From contig JANQBS010000297.1 in assembly GCA_033085395.1 (NCBI GenBank), positions 1 through 43,718 of the forward strand: a stretch of DNA of 43,718 nucleotides, written 5' to 3'. Each line of letters opens with the position of its first letter. The first letter of the stretch is position 1. This stretch comes from Xanthoparmelia taractica (lineage: Eukaryota > Ascomycota > Lecanoromycetes > Lecanorales > Parmeliaceae). Below are positions 24,953-36,109 of this stretch, one piece after another. Under the pieces are notes generated by a model. That model searched no databases. It was not told where the DNA came from and saw only the letters and a program-made list of their open reading frames with translations. The position numbers were made by a program, and so were the translations under genes.

Positions 24953-25069
24953 ATCTTAATAAGTAGAATATAGAGAAAGAAAAGAAGATAATTAAGAAGA
25001 ATATTATAGAGAGAAGCGTATATATCGTGTTGATTTCACGGGGTTTAAATCTAAAAGAGTTAGCGAAAA

Positions 25070-25189
25070 CTCGAAATCTAACTAAAAGAAGTTAGCGTAA
25101 ACCCTAGGGCTAATTAGAATAAGTGGGCGTCAATGTATAAAAAATTGAGCGTCAATGTATTAAAGTTAGGTGTACCGCTATCACCTCCC
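25070..25189 (-). repeat. MULE right terminal inverted repeat
   Basis: Reverse complement of 17810-17930; ends GTACCGCTATCACCTCCC. Followed at 25190-25197 by the target duplication TAAAAGTA. Confidence 0.8.
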
Positions 25190-25197
25190 TAAAAGTA

Positions 25198-27676
25198 ACG
25201 TAGTTGATAGAGAAAGTATAGAAGAAGATAGCGATATTAGTTTTAAAGATAAGCGCTAGACGAGAATAGTAACTATACTTAAGAAGAAGGGATATATAGA
25301 ATAGAGATTAATAGATATAAGCTAATAAATATTATATATAGACTAAAATAATATATAAACTATTTAAAATAGAGAATATCTAGTAATCTACTAATATAAA
25401 ATAAGAAGAATATAAAATTAGCTTCGAGATCTATATCTAGTTTATAGTCGTTTATCTATTACTAGCTATATATCTAGTCCCGCCCGTCTCTCTATCTCTA
25501 CTTTTAAGGCCTTTATTATCTCCCTATCGAAATCTATAGAAATATCTTAAATCTAGCGCTTAAAAGATCGTTATAATTACTTAATCGAGATAGCTACCCT
25601 TACTATAGTAGAGAGAATATATATTCTATTAGTATTATAGAACTTCTTTTACTATTAAAGTAATAGCTAATAATTTACTATAGTCTTAGATTGTAAGATC
25701 GTTATGTATAGTTCGTTAATAGGGATTCTTAGCGATACTAATACGCGATATTAATAATCTATAAAATTAGAATTATTACCTTAAGGAGAAGCTATATCGT
25801 AGTAGCTAAACGATATAGTAACTAACTATTTAAGTTAATTAAGCTAAGGCGACTCTCGCTTAGTATCTATAGTATAAGTAAAGAGAGCATAATAATACGA
25901 AGAAGTCTCTTAAATATAAATTTTATCTTTACGTATAAATAGAGAAATATCTAGTCTTCGAGCATAAGATAAATATATAATTAATTAATTTATATAATTA
26001 ATTCGATTTAATAAATATTAATACGATCGCCGTATCTAACGAATTAAAGCTTAGTTCTCTTCTATAGAAGAATCGCGAGTTGAAGAAGACGACTATAGAG
26101 TATAAGGCTCGAATAGAAAAGAATAGATATAGTAGCGAGATATCGATTACAATACTAAAAAGGGAGAAGAAAGATACGCTCTATACTCTCGATAAAAAAG
26201 AGATCGAACTTGTAAAGGCGAATAACTAGCTATCTAAACTATATCGTAAGTATAGCGATAATAGCGAGAATAAAGAGAGTATTTAGATTAAGATCGCGAT
26301 ACTTAATAAATGTAAGCGACTAGAATAGTAGTTTAAAATTAATATTTTAATAGGTCGATCTTATTTTTAGAAAATTCTATTATCTAAATTATATATAATA
26401 AGATATTACTATTCTAATCTATATAGATCTAGGAGTCGCTCTTATATTCTAATACTAGAACTTTTTAGAATAAAAATACTTCGAGAATCTATTATCTTTA
26501 TTTTCTTACTATCTTATCTAATACTAGATATTTATATTTTTCTATACACGATAAAATCTACGAGATACTTTTCTTATTTTAGCGATTAAAGATAAAAATC
26601 GTAAATAGATTAATAGACTCTTATCGTAAAATATAACGCTATATAAGTCTATTATAGATTTAAGATTAATACTCTCGATATTATATAAGAGAAGAGTATA
26701 GTTCTTATCTAGAAGATTAACTGTTTACTAAATAAAATTCTCTATATTTATTAAGATATCGTAAAGTTAAGGCGATCGTATCTAATTTAGAAGTTTTAAG
26801 CTATTTTATAGTCCGCCTCTTCGCTAGAATAGTAAATTTTATTAGTCTCGACGTAGTTATAAGTCTCGATAAGAGTAGTAAGTCTATATTATCGGATAAG
26901 CTCTATATCGAGTAGATTAGATTTTACTCTTAGAAGATTCTTTCGTAAAGACTAATAAAATATTCTAGGAAAATAATATATTATATATAGTCGCTACTAA
27001 CGATAGATATTTCTATAAGCTATATCGCTCGAATCTTCTTCTTTTCGATAATAGGAGAACTTCTATATCTAGAGAAACTATAATATCTATCTATTATATA
27101 ATTAATTAAACTTCTACGATATTAAGATTCTTTAAATTATAGAAAGTAACTTCGACGCTTTATTTTAGAGATTAAGACTTAATCGTACTCGAGATATATA
27201 CTCTTAATAGATTTATATCGTAGTCGTTGTATAGAATACTTAATCGATCTATAGAATATATAATATTAGTTTAAATAGATCTAGATCTCGGTAATATCGA
27301 CTACTATAGAGCTTCGTTATACTTTTCGTTATATTTATAGTAATTTCTTTAAAAGAATCGGTAATAAGCTAAGAATATATTATAATTAGAATCGAATATT
27401 AGCTAGATATAAAGTCTTTATTATATAAATAAAAGATTTTAAGTTTCTAGTACCTCTATTAATTAATCTTATATTTTTAAAGAACTATAAGCTCTTATAA
27501 ATATATTAGCTAGCTAGACTATTTATAAACTATCGAAGTAATATTAAGAGATATTAATTGATTATTAAGATTATTATTAGAGCTTACTAATCTAGCTCGA
27601 TAAAGATCGTCTATTATTCTATTTATCGATCGTAAAATTAAAGAATTTACGCTTCGCGATCTATTTTCTTAAAATA
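25198..27676 (+). other. RIP-mutated repeat DNA, unidentified host of the LTR element
   Basis: Continuation of the DNA into which the MULE inserted. Plus-strand readings look protein-like in several stretches (26041-26345; about 27280-27560 with ..FKRIGNKLRIYY and FKFLVPLLINL), always with TAA/TAG stops. Removing the LTR element at 27682-31180 and one ATATT brings this DNA next to 31186 onward, where plus-strand readings continue, so both sides may belong to one larger mutated gene or element. No known family recognised. Confidence 0.5.
26041..26345 (+). pseudogene. Coiled-coil protein remnant
   Basis: A single plus-strand frame runs from 26041 to about 26345 with five TAG stops and no other interruption. 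It reads ELKLSSLL, then NRELKKTTIEYKARIEKN, ILKREKKDTLYTLDKKEIEL and KLYRKYSDNSENKES: a charged, Leu/Ile-spaced helix. It resembles the other coiled-coil remnants in the window (14918-15350, 42307-42750) in composition, though I see no aligned identity. Function unknown. Confidence 0.4.
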
Positions 27677-27681
27677 ATATT
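27677..27681. repeat. 5-bp target duplication of LTR element (left)
   Basis: ATATT, repeated exactly at 31181-31185 directly after the right LTR. Confidence 0.8.
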
Positions 27682-29016
27682 TATTAGAAATACGCTTAGC
27701 ACCTAGTGGTTTTAGGGTCTAGCCCTATGGTCTTGACTACGGGTCGGAAAGGTCTGGGATGATCTGGGATATGGGGTGTCGATACCATATCATGGTATGA
27801 TATGATATTAAGATTATATTATTTGATTTTTATGAGATGATCTGGGAGACGTGCTGATATCATGGAATGATCTGAGAAATTTCTGGTATATGTAGGAATA
27901 TCTTATGTTATATGCAGGGATATGGGAAATATACTATATATAGAAGAAGTTACTCTATATAGAATCATACGAACATATTCTAGCTATTATTCTAGTTATT
28001 ACTTCACTTCATTATCATATTATTAAGTATTCTAGCTATTATTCTAGCCATCACTCCACTTTACTATCGTTATCATTATCACTTCACTTCACTATCACGT
28101 TGTTAAGCTAAGCTCGTTATCGTATTTAGCATCGTGTTACGAAAGGTCTTCGCAATTATCTAGGACTTGGCGAGTTATTTTTATTGCTATTAGTGTATTT
28201 GATTTATTTGATTATTAGAAGAATTACTAGCACGCTAATTATAATAATAATCTACTATCTATTCTACGATAGTAAATTTCCCTCTTCTTTCTTCGCATTA
28301 TAAAAAGAATTTGCGATCGTTCTTTATAGTTATATATTCTTAGTTATTAAAGTTACACGCTTCGTATAAATAATATAAAGATTTAATAATTTACTTAATC
28401 TTAAAGAGTAGAATACGAGAGATCTTAAATATATTTTCTATATAGCGTATATTATTTAATTATTCTTATAAGAGCTTCTTAATAAGATTCGCGTTAGTCT
28501 AACTAACGAGGACTTTTAGAAAAGCTAATATTATTCGAAGAAATAGAACGCTATTTAAAGATAAGGAAAAGATCTATTAATAACTTTAGCTAAGATATAT
28601 AAATTCTAGTTATTATTCTAGCTATTACTAATGTCTAATATATATAGATTCGTAAGACGGGGATCTACATTAATGCTAGCAATTAGCGCAAGAAGTATTT
28701 TTTATCTTATTCGTTACCTAATATGGGAAATAATCTATATTATAAAATATCCCTACATATATTAGAAATTTCTTAGATTATTTCATGATACTAGTAATTT
28801 CTTATCTCATATCTTTATAAGTGATCTAATATAACCCCTCTATAATACTCTCTTATGATATAATATAATACGATATGATATGAAATATCCCACTAAATAT
28901 ACTAGATCTTTCCGGCCCGTAGTCTTGATATTAGAGTTTTCTTACTATCGTGTATATTATCTATTACACTCCTTAGATTCTTTATATATGCCTACTGCGC
29001 ACCTCGTTTCTTAATA
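27682..29016 (+). repeat. Left LTR, interrupted by a TIR element
   Basis: The 143-bp LTR is split by the element at 27737-28922 plus its 6-bp duplication. The uninterrupted right LTR shows the empty site CTATAGTCTTGGCATTAG, which fixes the insertion point. Confidence 0.85.
27737..28922. mobile_element. 1.19-kb non-autonomous TIR DNA transposon, complete copy
   Basis: Starts CTACGGGTCGGAAAGGTCT and ends AGATCTTTCCGGCCCGTAG, a 19-bp TIR with two mismatches; a weaker inverted similarity continues inward for about 220 bp (for example the GATCTGAGAAATTTCTGG region at ~27868 against its counterpart at ~28765). Exact 6-bp duplications TCTTGA lie at 27731-27736 and 28923-28928, and the right LTR provides the empty site with one copy (TCTTGG). 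No coding region. A tandem TTCTAGCTATTATTCTAG pattern occurs near 27977-28050. The same ends occur at both window edges. Superfamily unknown: a 6-bp duplication does not fit Tc1, PIF, hAT or MULE. Confidence 0.85.
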
Positions 29017-29030
29017 GGTTATAAGCTCGG
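29017..29030 (+). other. Candidate primer binding site (initiator Met half-tRNA)
   Basis: GGTTATAAGCTCGG starts at the first base after the left LTR. Allowing for RIP changes it is complementary to the anticodon stem-loop region of initiator Met tRNA (loop CTCATAACC), as in Drosophila copia. Confidence 0.5.
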
Positions 29031-29411
29031 TTAGCGTTACTAAAGGGTCTTCTATAGCTAAGGTATTATAGTCGCTTCTTAAAAAGAGTAGAATAAAGAT
29101 AAGGAGATCTATATATCGATAGAAAGATCTTTAGATTCTTAATATTCGAATATACGAAGAGAGGAATCTAGAAGACTTCTATCGCTAAGACGAAAAGGTT
29201 TTAGATCGTAAAAATCTAGAGTAAATAGCTAAAAGACTTATAGTAAGAAAATTATAAGATCTATATAGATTCGCTTTAAGAGAAAGTAATAAGAAAATTA
29301 AAAGACTTGCACTATTATATAAAAACTCTAATATAAGTCGATCTTAGTATATAATCTATCCCGAGTACGAGTTAACAATAAGTTTACTTTAAAGACAATA
29401 ATAGTTAGAGC

Positions 29412-29571
29412 GATAGTGAGCCTACTTTAATAATATAATATTAGTCGATCTCTATAGCTAATATATAAGCACGAGTCGATAGTAAGCCTACTTTAATAGT
29501 ATAATATTAGTCGACCTCTATAGTCAATATATGAGCACGAGTCGATAGTGAGCCTACTTTAATAATATTTA
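29412..29571 (+). repeat. 66-bp tandem repeat inside the LTR element
   Basis: Units start at 29412, 29478 and 29544 with GATAGTRAGCCTACTTTAAT; two full units of 66 bp and a ~28-bp partial third. Unit length is a multiple of three, so it could once have encoded a 22-residue repeat, though no clear frame survives. Units differ by transitions of the RIP type. Confidence 0.85.
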
Positions 29572-30429
29572 TTCGATTCTTCGATCTATCTTAGAGATCG
29601 CTTAATTATAAACTAAGATAATTTAATAATAATATATTAAGAGATAAATTTATATAGGAAACTTAATATTAAGAGAAGTTAAATATTAATAAAAGCGATT
29701 ATTTCTTTCTTAATATTATCTACGTTATAGATTAACTACTATAATACGATAAGAGATAGATTCTACACGTTTTTTAAAGTTTAGCTTTAATTTATATATA
29801 TTTATTTCTTCGATATCTATATCTTACTAAATTCTTATCGAACTTTTCACTTCTTATTTTATCGCTATTCTACTACTACGCTAAATAGTAATAATAATAG
29901 CTATAACGCCTTTATACTACTATTAGATCTTAATATCTTAATATTACTTATTTTTAGAAGTTCTAATATCGCGTAGATATATTAACTTCTATTTTATTAT
30001 CTATCTATCTATTACTTAGCCATTAAGAGAAGATTTTTAATAGCTGAAATTAAATTAATAAGGAATATATTTCTATTCTCTTAACCCGCCCTATATTAAT
30101 TTAAGAGGGAAAGCGATAATTAATAAAGCTATTATTAAGTTATAGGCCCATCTATTTCCTTCTTTTTAATAAGTTTTCGCCCGCCCCTTAAGTCGTAGCT
30201 CGATAACTTCGTCTATAATTTCTCACCCTTTAATTATCTCGCTAGCTCGTACGGAATAAATAAGAGAAAGAGTATAGAGGGAGGAGTAGAAGCGACGATT
30301 AGATATCGAAGATAGAGCGGAGGATATTAAAGCGATATCGTTAATGCTAATAGTAAAGCGAGAAGCGACACTATTAGAGAGAAGCGTAAGTAATAATCTA
30401 ATATCGAAGATAAAGCGAGAATACTCTAT

Positions 30430-30790
30430 TAGAAGTAATAAGCTCTAGGCTATCTATCGGGAAAGTAAGAAGACTATACTATCTGTCGGGAAAGTATATA
30501 GATAAGCCGCTAAGAAGAGCGAGGATACCCTATTAAAATTAACGAGCTCTATACTATCTATTAAGAAAGTATATAGATAAGTCGTTAAGGAGAGCGAGAA
30601 TATCCTACTAGAGATAATAAGCTTTAGACTACTTATTGAAAGAATAAGGAAGTAAGCCGTCTCCGAGCTATCTATTCGGGAAGCAAAAAAGTTATACTAC
30701 TTATCGAGAGAGCAAGAAGATAAGCCGTTAAGGGGAGCGAGCTCTAGACTATCTATCGAGAAAGTAGAGAGATCGTATACTTATCGAAGA
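30430..30790 (+). repeat. Degenerate minisatellite inside the LTR element
   Basis: Recurrent blocks of the form AGCTCTA-ACTATCTATCG-GAAAGTA-TAGATAAGCCGYTAAG-AGAGCGAG, about 95-105 bp apart, with internal duplications of the short CTATC(T/G)GTCGGGAAAGTA segment near 30450-30490. Copies are imperfect and of variable length. Confidence 0.6.
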
Positions 30791-31028
30791 AGTAGGGAAG
30801 TCGCTAACGAAGATTCCCTTTATCATATAATAAAATCTATATACTTGCTTTAATACTTACTTTACGCTTTTAGTTCACGAGAGTATATTATTTAAATATC
30901 TATAACTAAATAATCACGCCTCTTAACAATATATATCGATATCGTTCGAATATACTTTAAAGAACTATAATCGAGTATATACTTAATATACGTTAGAAGC
31001 GAATAGCGCTATTATAATAGTACTAAGT

Positions 31029-31037
31029 AAAGGGAAG
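31029..31037 (+). other. Polypurine tract of LTR element
   Basis: AAAGGGAAG directly before the right LTR at 31038, where second-strand priming of an LTR retrotransposon is expected. Confidence 0.6.
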
Positions 31038-31180
31038 TATTAAAAATACGCTCAGCACCTAATAATTTCAGGGTCTAGCCCTATAGTCTTGGCATTAGAG
31101 TTTTCTTACCACCGTGTACATTATCTATTACACTCCTTAGATTCTTTATACATGTCTACTGCGCACCTCGTTTCTCAATA
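31038..31180 (+). repeat. Right LTR (143 bp, uninterrupted)
   Basis: TATTAAAAATACGCTCAGC to CTCGTTTCTCAATA. Slightly less RIP-mutated than the left LTR (keeps ACCACCGTGTACATT against ACTATCGTGTATATT). Followed by target duplication ATATT. Confidence 0.85.
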
Positions 31181-31185
31181 ATATT

Positions 31186-33800
31186 AAAAGATTATGACGA
31201 GAGAGACTAATTATTTTCTAAATAGATATATTAAGTCTCTATTCTAATTTCTCTATCTTCTTCGCGAAAAGTAATTCTTTAGTATATCTTTATATCTCGA
31301 AATCTTCGTATACTACGAGACTTCGTCTTAGTCGTTATAGTAGAGCTTAAGCCCTAATTATAGTCTATATAATATCGCTTACGTACGTCTTTTTACTCTT
31401 TTTATCGACGTTATATATATATTCGCGAATAACTTCTATAACTTTAAAGATATAATATCTAGAATTCGCGTATAGACGATATTTGAACGAGCTTTAGATT
31501 AATTCTATATAGTATAGCTAAAAGCTATTATAGTTAAATAAAAAGTAGAATTTAAATTAAGTTCGATATATAATCTTTTAGAGTTAGAATATCTCTAATA
31601 TAATCTATTTTAGTTTAATATAGCAATTTTCTTCTTCTTTATTATTATTCTTTATTTAACGAACGAGTAAATCTTCTCTCTTACGCGTTATTAGCTACTA
31701 AAAGAGTTAATCTAGCGATAAATAGATAAGATTCGTTATATTAAGTAAAGTATAGATTATCTCTTCTCGATACTTTATTTATTATAATATTTTAATAAGA
31801 TCGTAAAATATATAGCTCGAACTAAGATTAAATCGTTTAACTATATAATTTTAAGCCGGCTTATAAATCTTATCTCGATCGATTTCTTAGAGTATCTCAA
31901 TAACTTTCTTAAGTTTAGTATATAGTATAATTTTTCGAAAAATACTTAGACGTTCTATATTACTTTTATTATTCTATTCGACACCTATCTATAAGAAATA
32001 TATTATAAGTTTACTATTAATAGTTTCTCGTCTATAGTACTAATTAAGAAAGTATTTAATCTCGAATTCGTTTATAATAATATCTATAAACCTCTCTACG
32101 TTAAGTCTCTTATCGTCTTATCGAAGAAGTAATCTCTAGTACTATATTATAATTAGACTATCTAAGAGAGGCTAGCCGATTAATTTTCTATGATATAAAT
32201 ATCTAAGGCTACGGCGAATAGTATTTATCGCGGTAACTTTAGTAGTATAAATATTCTATAGACTAAACTCTAGAGTAATTAAACGTGTCTGTCTTGTCTC
32301 CGGCGAAAATTAGAATATATCTTAAGCTATAGCTATAGCGTATACGAGACGTGTATTAGGATCTTTAATTACCCAGTATTAGAATTAGAGTATATATATA
32401 AGCTCGAGAGCTATCTACTCTACTTCTCTAGATAACTTATTGTTACTTTAAAGCTATCTACGACCGGCGTGCGAATATTAAGTATTAATAGAGATAAAAT
32501 CCGCGAAGTGATCTTACTTAAATTTTTAGAAATTCTCTAAAATGTCGTCGGGTCTAACTATTCTATTCGAGATCTATTCGATCTTACTTTTAGAATAAGT
32601 TTCGGTAAGCTATCTCGATTTATAAAATAATCGTCGCTAACGGCTTAATAGATAGACTTATTATATTAGATCTCTTTTATTATTAATAGAGTATTTCTTA
32701 GTATATTTAGACGTTTAATAGTCTAATCTACGAGTTCTTTAGTATTCGTCTTTATACTTTAGAAGGTTCTTAGTAATTCTTTCGCCATCTACTATAATAC
32801 TAGATATCGAATAATTATTATAATACCGTCGCTCTAGAAGCTATATTAAAAAGATACTTCGATCTTCGATAGCGAATATTTAGATATCTACCCGCGAAAA
32901 TTATTATTAAAATAGCTATAATAGCTATCACGATATCGAATACTTTATCGGTAATTTTATTTAACTATAACGATATTAATATCCGATAGGCCGATTGCGG
33001 TAAGCTAACTTGAAGTACACTATAGCTTCGATACTAATATTATATAGGCTATCGGTATCTTTGTTCGGCGGAGTTTAATAACGAGCCCTATGTGTATATT
33101 TATCCCGCCTAGCTTTAGTTCGCGACTAACGTATACTATTAGGGAAAGAGCGACTTCGGTAGCGCTAATATAGCGTCTCTCTATAATCTATATATGCTCT
33201 CTTAATAACGTATTATAGACTCTTCTAATCGCTTTAAATATCTACTTTATATATCTTTTAGAATAAAGGGTTAAAGCATAATAATTCGGTTAATCTAACT
33301 CTCTTAAAAAGTCGATATATATAGCCTTCGAGTAGCTAGCTAGATATTATCGTATCTCTCGATATAAATATTAATATTAATTAAGATTAGCTATCTCGTA
33401 TCGTAAGCTTTCGATATATAATCTAGAATAGCTTTATATCTCGGCTTTAGCGATTGTTTATATCTTCGTTAGACGAATAAAGTATATAGAGGAAACTCTA
33501 AAATCGATTAGACGATAGCTCTAGAGCTTAGTATTTTCGGGCGAATATCTATCTATCGAACAGTATACTCGCTATCGATAATGTTAACTATATAGACGAG
33601 CTTCGGGTATACGCTTATTTATAATCGTAGAATAACGAGTTTAGTTAAACGATCGCTTTTATATTACTAATCTCTGGTTTCTTTAAGCTAACGAGTGCTC
33701 CGCTCTATTAGAACGGGAAGATATATTGTAAGGACAGTATTCGATATCGGCTATAAGGTTAATTAATTGTTTAAGCTCTAAATCGGGTTTATCCTAGCGA
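31186..33800 (+). other. RIP-mutated coding-like DNA, unidentified
   Basis: Plus-strand readings are protein-like over long distances with TAA/TAG stops, most clearly at about 33320-33780 (..YYRISRYKY.., ISYRKLSIYNLE, YISALAIVYIFVRR, DRFYITNLWFL, DILQGQYSISAIRLIN). No family recognised. RIP density falls gradually towards 33.8 kb, where the normal-composition island begins, so this may be the mutated 5' part of the gene whose end is at 33.8-34.8 kb. Confidence 0.45.
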
Positions 33801-33810
33801 TCTAATCTTT

Positions 33811-34795
33811 ATGACCGATTATAAAATTGTAGGCTATTATAAGGACGACAAGGATCTTTGTTATATATGCCGGCGATATGGAAAGAATATGGAGTTCGTA
33901 GTCCATCATCTCGATGAGTCTGTCAGCATCTTTCTGCAGAGTGTCATTGAAGGGCGAAGGCAGATCAGCGGGTTTCCTCGGACAATGCGGTGGTTTCAAG
34001 ACCAGCAAATCCATCGGCCTTTCGAGATAAGGCCAAAAATAGGTACCTGGAGGCCACCGCACAGCTAGACGATCTCCATAGCAAGCTACCTCGCCAGCAG
34101 GCTAATCAGCTAGCTAATCAGCTGGCTACTTTCCAGGTCAACGTCGCCAGTAGTCATGCAGCAATTCAGAAGAATCTTCAGGGGATCCCGACCGAGCTCC
34201 CAGTCCCGCCTCCTACTAAGCAGGCGGGTTGGATCGCCTTACAGGAGAAGAAAAAGCACGATAAGGCTAATGCGCGCAAGTTGCTTGCTGTAGAGGCGTC
34301 TGAAAAGGAGGCGCGACAGCAGGAGAAGCGGGAGAAGCAGGTACCAAGGCCTATCTATCAAATTCCTCCCCCACCAGCTTTCCGCCCCCCTCCCCGCCTT
34401 TCTCCGCCTCCCCCTGCTGTCCAGCTAGCTCCCCCAACTACCCAGCCAGTCCCACAGCCTCAGAAGCCTCGCGGTCGCCCAAAGGAAGCAAGAACAATGC
34501 GCCTGCGTTCTCTGCTGCTCCGCCTTCTTCCTCCGCTCCGCCGGTGCTAACTCTATCCAAATCAGGCCGTCAGATCAAAGAAAAGAAGACGTGGGAGCAA
34601 GAGAAAGGTCTCTCGCAGAAGAGATCCCGCGGGCCTACATTGGATGCTACACTCGAGCCTGCTATGCAGCCCAATAAGAAGAAGTCTAAGCAGAACCTAG
34701 TACCTAGTGAGGATGTAGATGAGAGGAAGTCCCAGCAGCGACGCATTCTGGAGGCGGCCTTTTTGCTGGGGGAACCCCCTGGGAGCGAGAAATAA
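33811..34795 (+). pseudogene. AT-hook / coiled-coil protein fragment, frameshifted
   Basis: Three overlapping plus-strand frames must be combined. The first (from 33811) has a lone CYIC near residue 17. The second (33990 to about 34482) gives a helical Gln/Asn-rich part (ATAQLDDLHSKLPRQQANQL), a Lys/Glu-rich part and a proline-rich linker (34350-34460), ending in RGRPK. The third continues GSKNNAPAF... to a stop at 34793-34795 with SKSGRQIKEKKTWEQE. Joining second and third makes RGRPKGSKN, a textbook AT-hook, if one G is missing in AAGGAAGC at about 34482-34489. It looks like the DNA-binding tail of a transposon-encoded or chromatin protein; the family is not recognised. Composition is normal, with few RIP changes. 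Confidence 0.5.
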
Positions 34796-34935
34796 GTATG
34801 TAGCAGCTACTCATTACGTCATAATCCACACGTCCACATATAGGCCCCATGAAATGATTGCGACACCATATTGTAGATATCTTACCCAGCTACCCTTATT
34901 TTGGTGGGGGAACCATACCAATTTGGGTAAGGAGG
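34796..34935. other. Short spacer, nothing recognised
   Basis: Normal-composition DNA between the AT-hook fragment and the next coding-like segment; no feature seen. Confidence 0.4.
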
Positions 34936-35884
34936 TAAAATTAAGCGAATCCTGCGCTGCGCCCCTATCCTGCGCCCCCAGGACATCCCGCCCCCTCCAA
35001 GAGAAGCCAGCTGACACATAACGTAGATAAGGAGCAAGGCGAGGGTCTTACGTCCTTCTTCGTCCGGAAATCCATCTACTTTGCGTTCTTTGGAAAGCCA
35101 TCATCTCTATCCTTGGAAGAAATGCACCCGAAAGATGATATAATAGAGTAGGGGCAGGAGTTAGAGAGATAGGAGTTGGAGAGGCATAAACGAGAGAGAG
35201 GAGAGGAGGAGGAGCAAGAGAGGCAGGAACTGGAGAGACAAGAGCTGAAAAGGTAGAACTTAGAGAAGCAGAACTTAGAGAAGCAGAAGCAAGAAAAACT
35301 AGATTAGGAGGAAAAAGCTAAACAAAAATAGGCCAGACTGGCTTAGACCAGAAAAGACTACTAGGAGAGATCACAGAGGCTCAAGCTAAAGAAGTTACAT
35401 TAAGGGAGATCGAGAGGGTAAACACAAGAGCGTAAAAAATAGAAACGATTAAATTAAGAGAATAAAAGGAGATTAGAGAATCAGCAGAGAATTAAACTTA
35501 ACGAGTTACTCGACGTAGTGCAAGATATAAATCTATAATCCCGGAAAGATATTTAGGCCGAAAGCTTAGAAGCCCGACTTAAGAATATATCTAATAATAT
35601 AACGATTTATATTAACTTGAAGATTTATAATAGAGATATCTAGAAATCTATATTAACTTATCTTACTAAACGCTCTAACTCCTCCGAAATTAAGAAAGGT
35701 GGTAATAAAATGGGTACGGGAAAAATAGAGGCTCTTCAATACTGAGCTTCGTATGCTAGCTCCATAACATTGTTATGATACCGCGATCACCAACGGCACC
35801 TACACAATACTCTTAATGCGGGACTCAGATATCAACATTGACCACGAGCCCTTGTTATCTGCAATGAAGATTCAAGTCATCATA
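34936..35884 (+). pseudogene. C-terminal part of a large fungal repeat-family protein (DUF3723-like)
   Basis: One plus-strand reading runs PAPSKRSQLTHNVDKEQGEG, LTSFFVRKSIYFAFFGKPSS, LSLEEMHPKDD, then about 70 residues of Glu/Arg/Gln repeats (..QERQELERQELKR..) with TAG stops at former Gln codons, a RIP-mutated stretch (35440-35700), and a C-terminal piece (FNTELRMLAP near 35735, TILLMRDSDINID at 35805-35843). From memory this order (FFVR.S.YFAFFGKP, E/Q/R-rich repeat, then LFDT.LRMLAP and ILL..E..I) is that of big fungal proteins carrying DUF3723, often in repeat-rich or Starship-type DNA. Family assignment is not verified; the N-terminal domain itself is absent. Confidence 0.5.
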
Positions 35885-36109
35885 AGGACGAGGGGACCTT
35901 CAAGAAGCGATCGCGATGAATTCGCCATGCAAATGGGAGGCAGAGATCGAAAGAAGAGCGTCAGTCCTCCGCCGAAGAAGAAGGAGCCTACACCTGACCT
36001 GACTGATACGATACCCGTTACTGAAAGAAAGAGGAGATTAACACAATGGGATATCAAGCCACCTGGCTATAAGAACGTCACAGCAGAGCAAGCAAAGCTT
36101 TCAGATGAA

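Larger units (their letters stand above)
17810..25189 (-). mobile_element. Mutator-like DNA transposon (MULE) with nested DIRS-order insertion
   Basis: The ends are inverted repeats: the left starts GGGAGTTGATAGCGGTACAC and the right, read in reverse complement, GGGAGGTGATAGCGGTACAC. Similarity continues for at least 67 bp and weakly to about 120 bp (17810-17930 with 25070-25189). Each end carries ATACATTRACGC twice, about 24 bp apart, plausible transposase-binding sites. An exact 8-bp duplication TAAAAGTA flanks it. The interior holds a degenerate MULE transposase on the minus strand. A 4.6-kb DIRS-order element is inserted just upstream of that coding region, so the uninterrupted element would be about 2.8 kb. 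Transposition copy-and-cut would need the transposase, which is inactive here. Confidence 0.85.
27682..31180 (+). mobile_element. Short non-autonomous LTR retrotransposon, with a TIR element in its left LTR
   Basis: Two direct repeats of 143 bp (27682-29016 after removing a 1192-bp insertion, and 31038-31180) bound a 2021-bp interior, with exact 5-bp duplications ATATT outside. LTRs begin TATTARAAATACGC and end TTTCTYAATA, i.e. RIP-altered TG...CA ends. Directly after the left LTR, GGTTATAAGCTCGG (29017-29030) would pair with the anticodon stem-loop of initiator Met tRNA, the half-tRNA priming known for copia-type elements. AAAGGGAAG (31029-31037) is the polypurine tract. The interior is too short for a full polyprotein and no protease, integrase or RT motif is visible, so it must have moved with help from another element. 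Confidence 0.85.

Noticed and set aside
31860..32110. Possible cytochrome P450 remnant on the minus strand (TKLKKVIEIL-like reading)
   Set aside because: No heme-binding Cys motif or ExxR helix follows in a consistent frame; plus-strand readings of the area are at least as protein-like.
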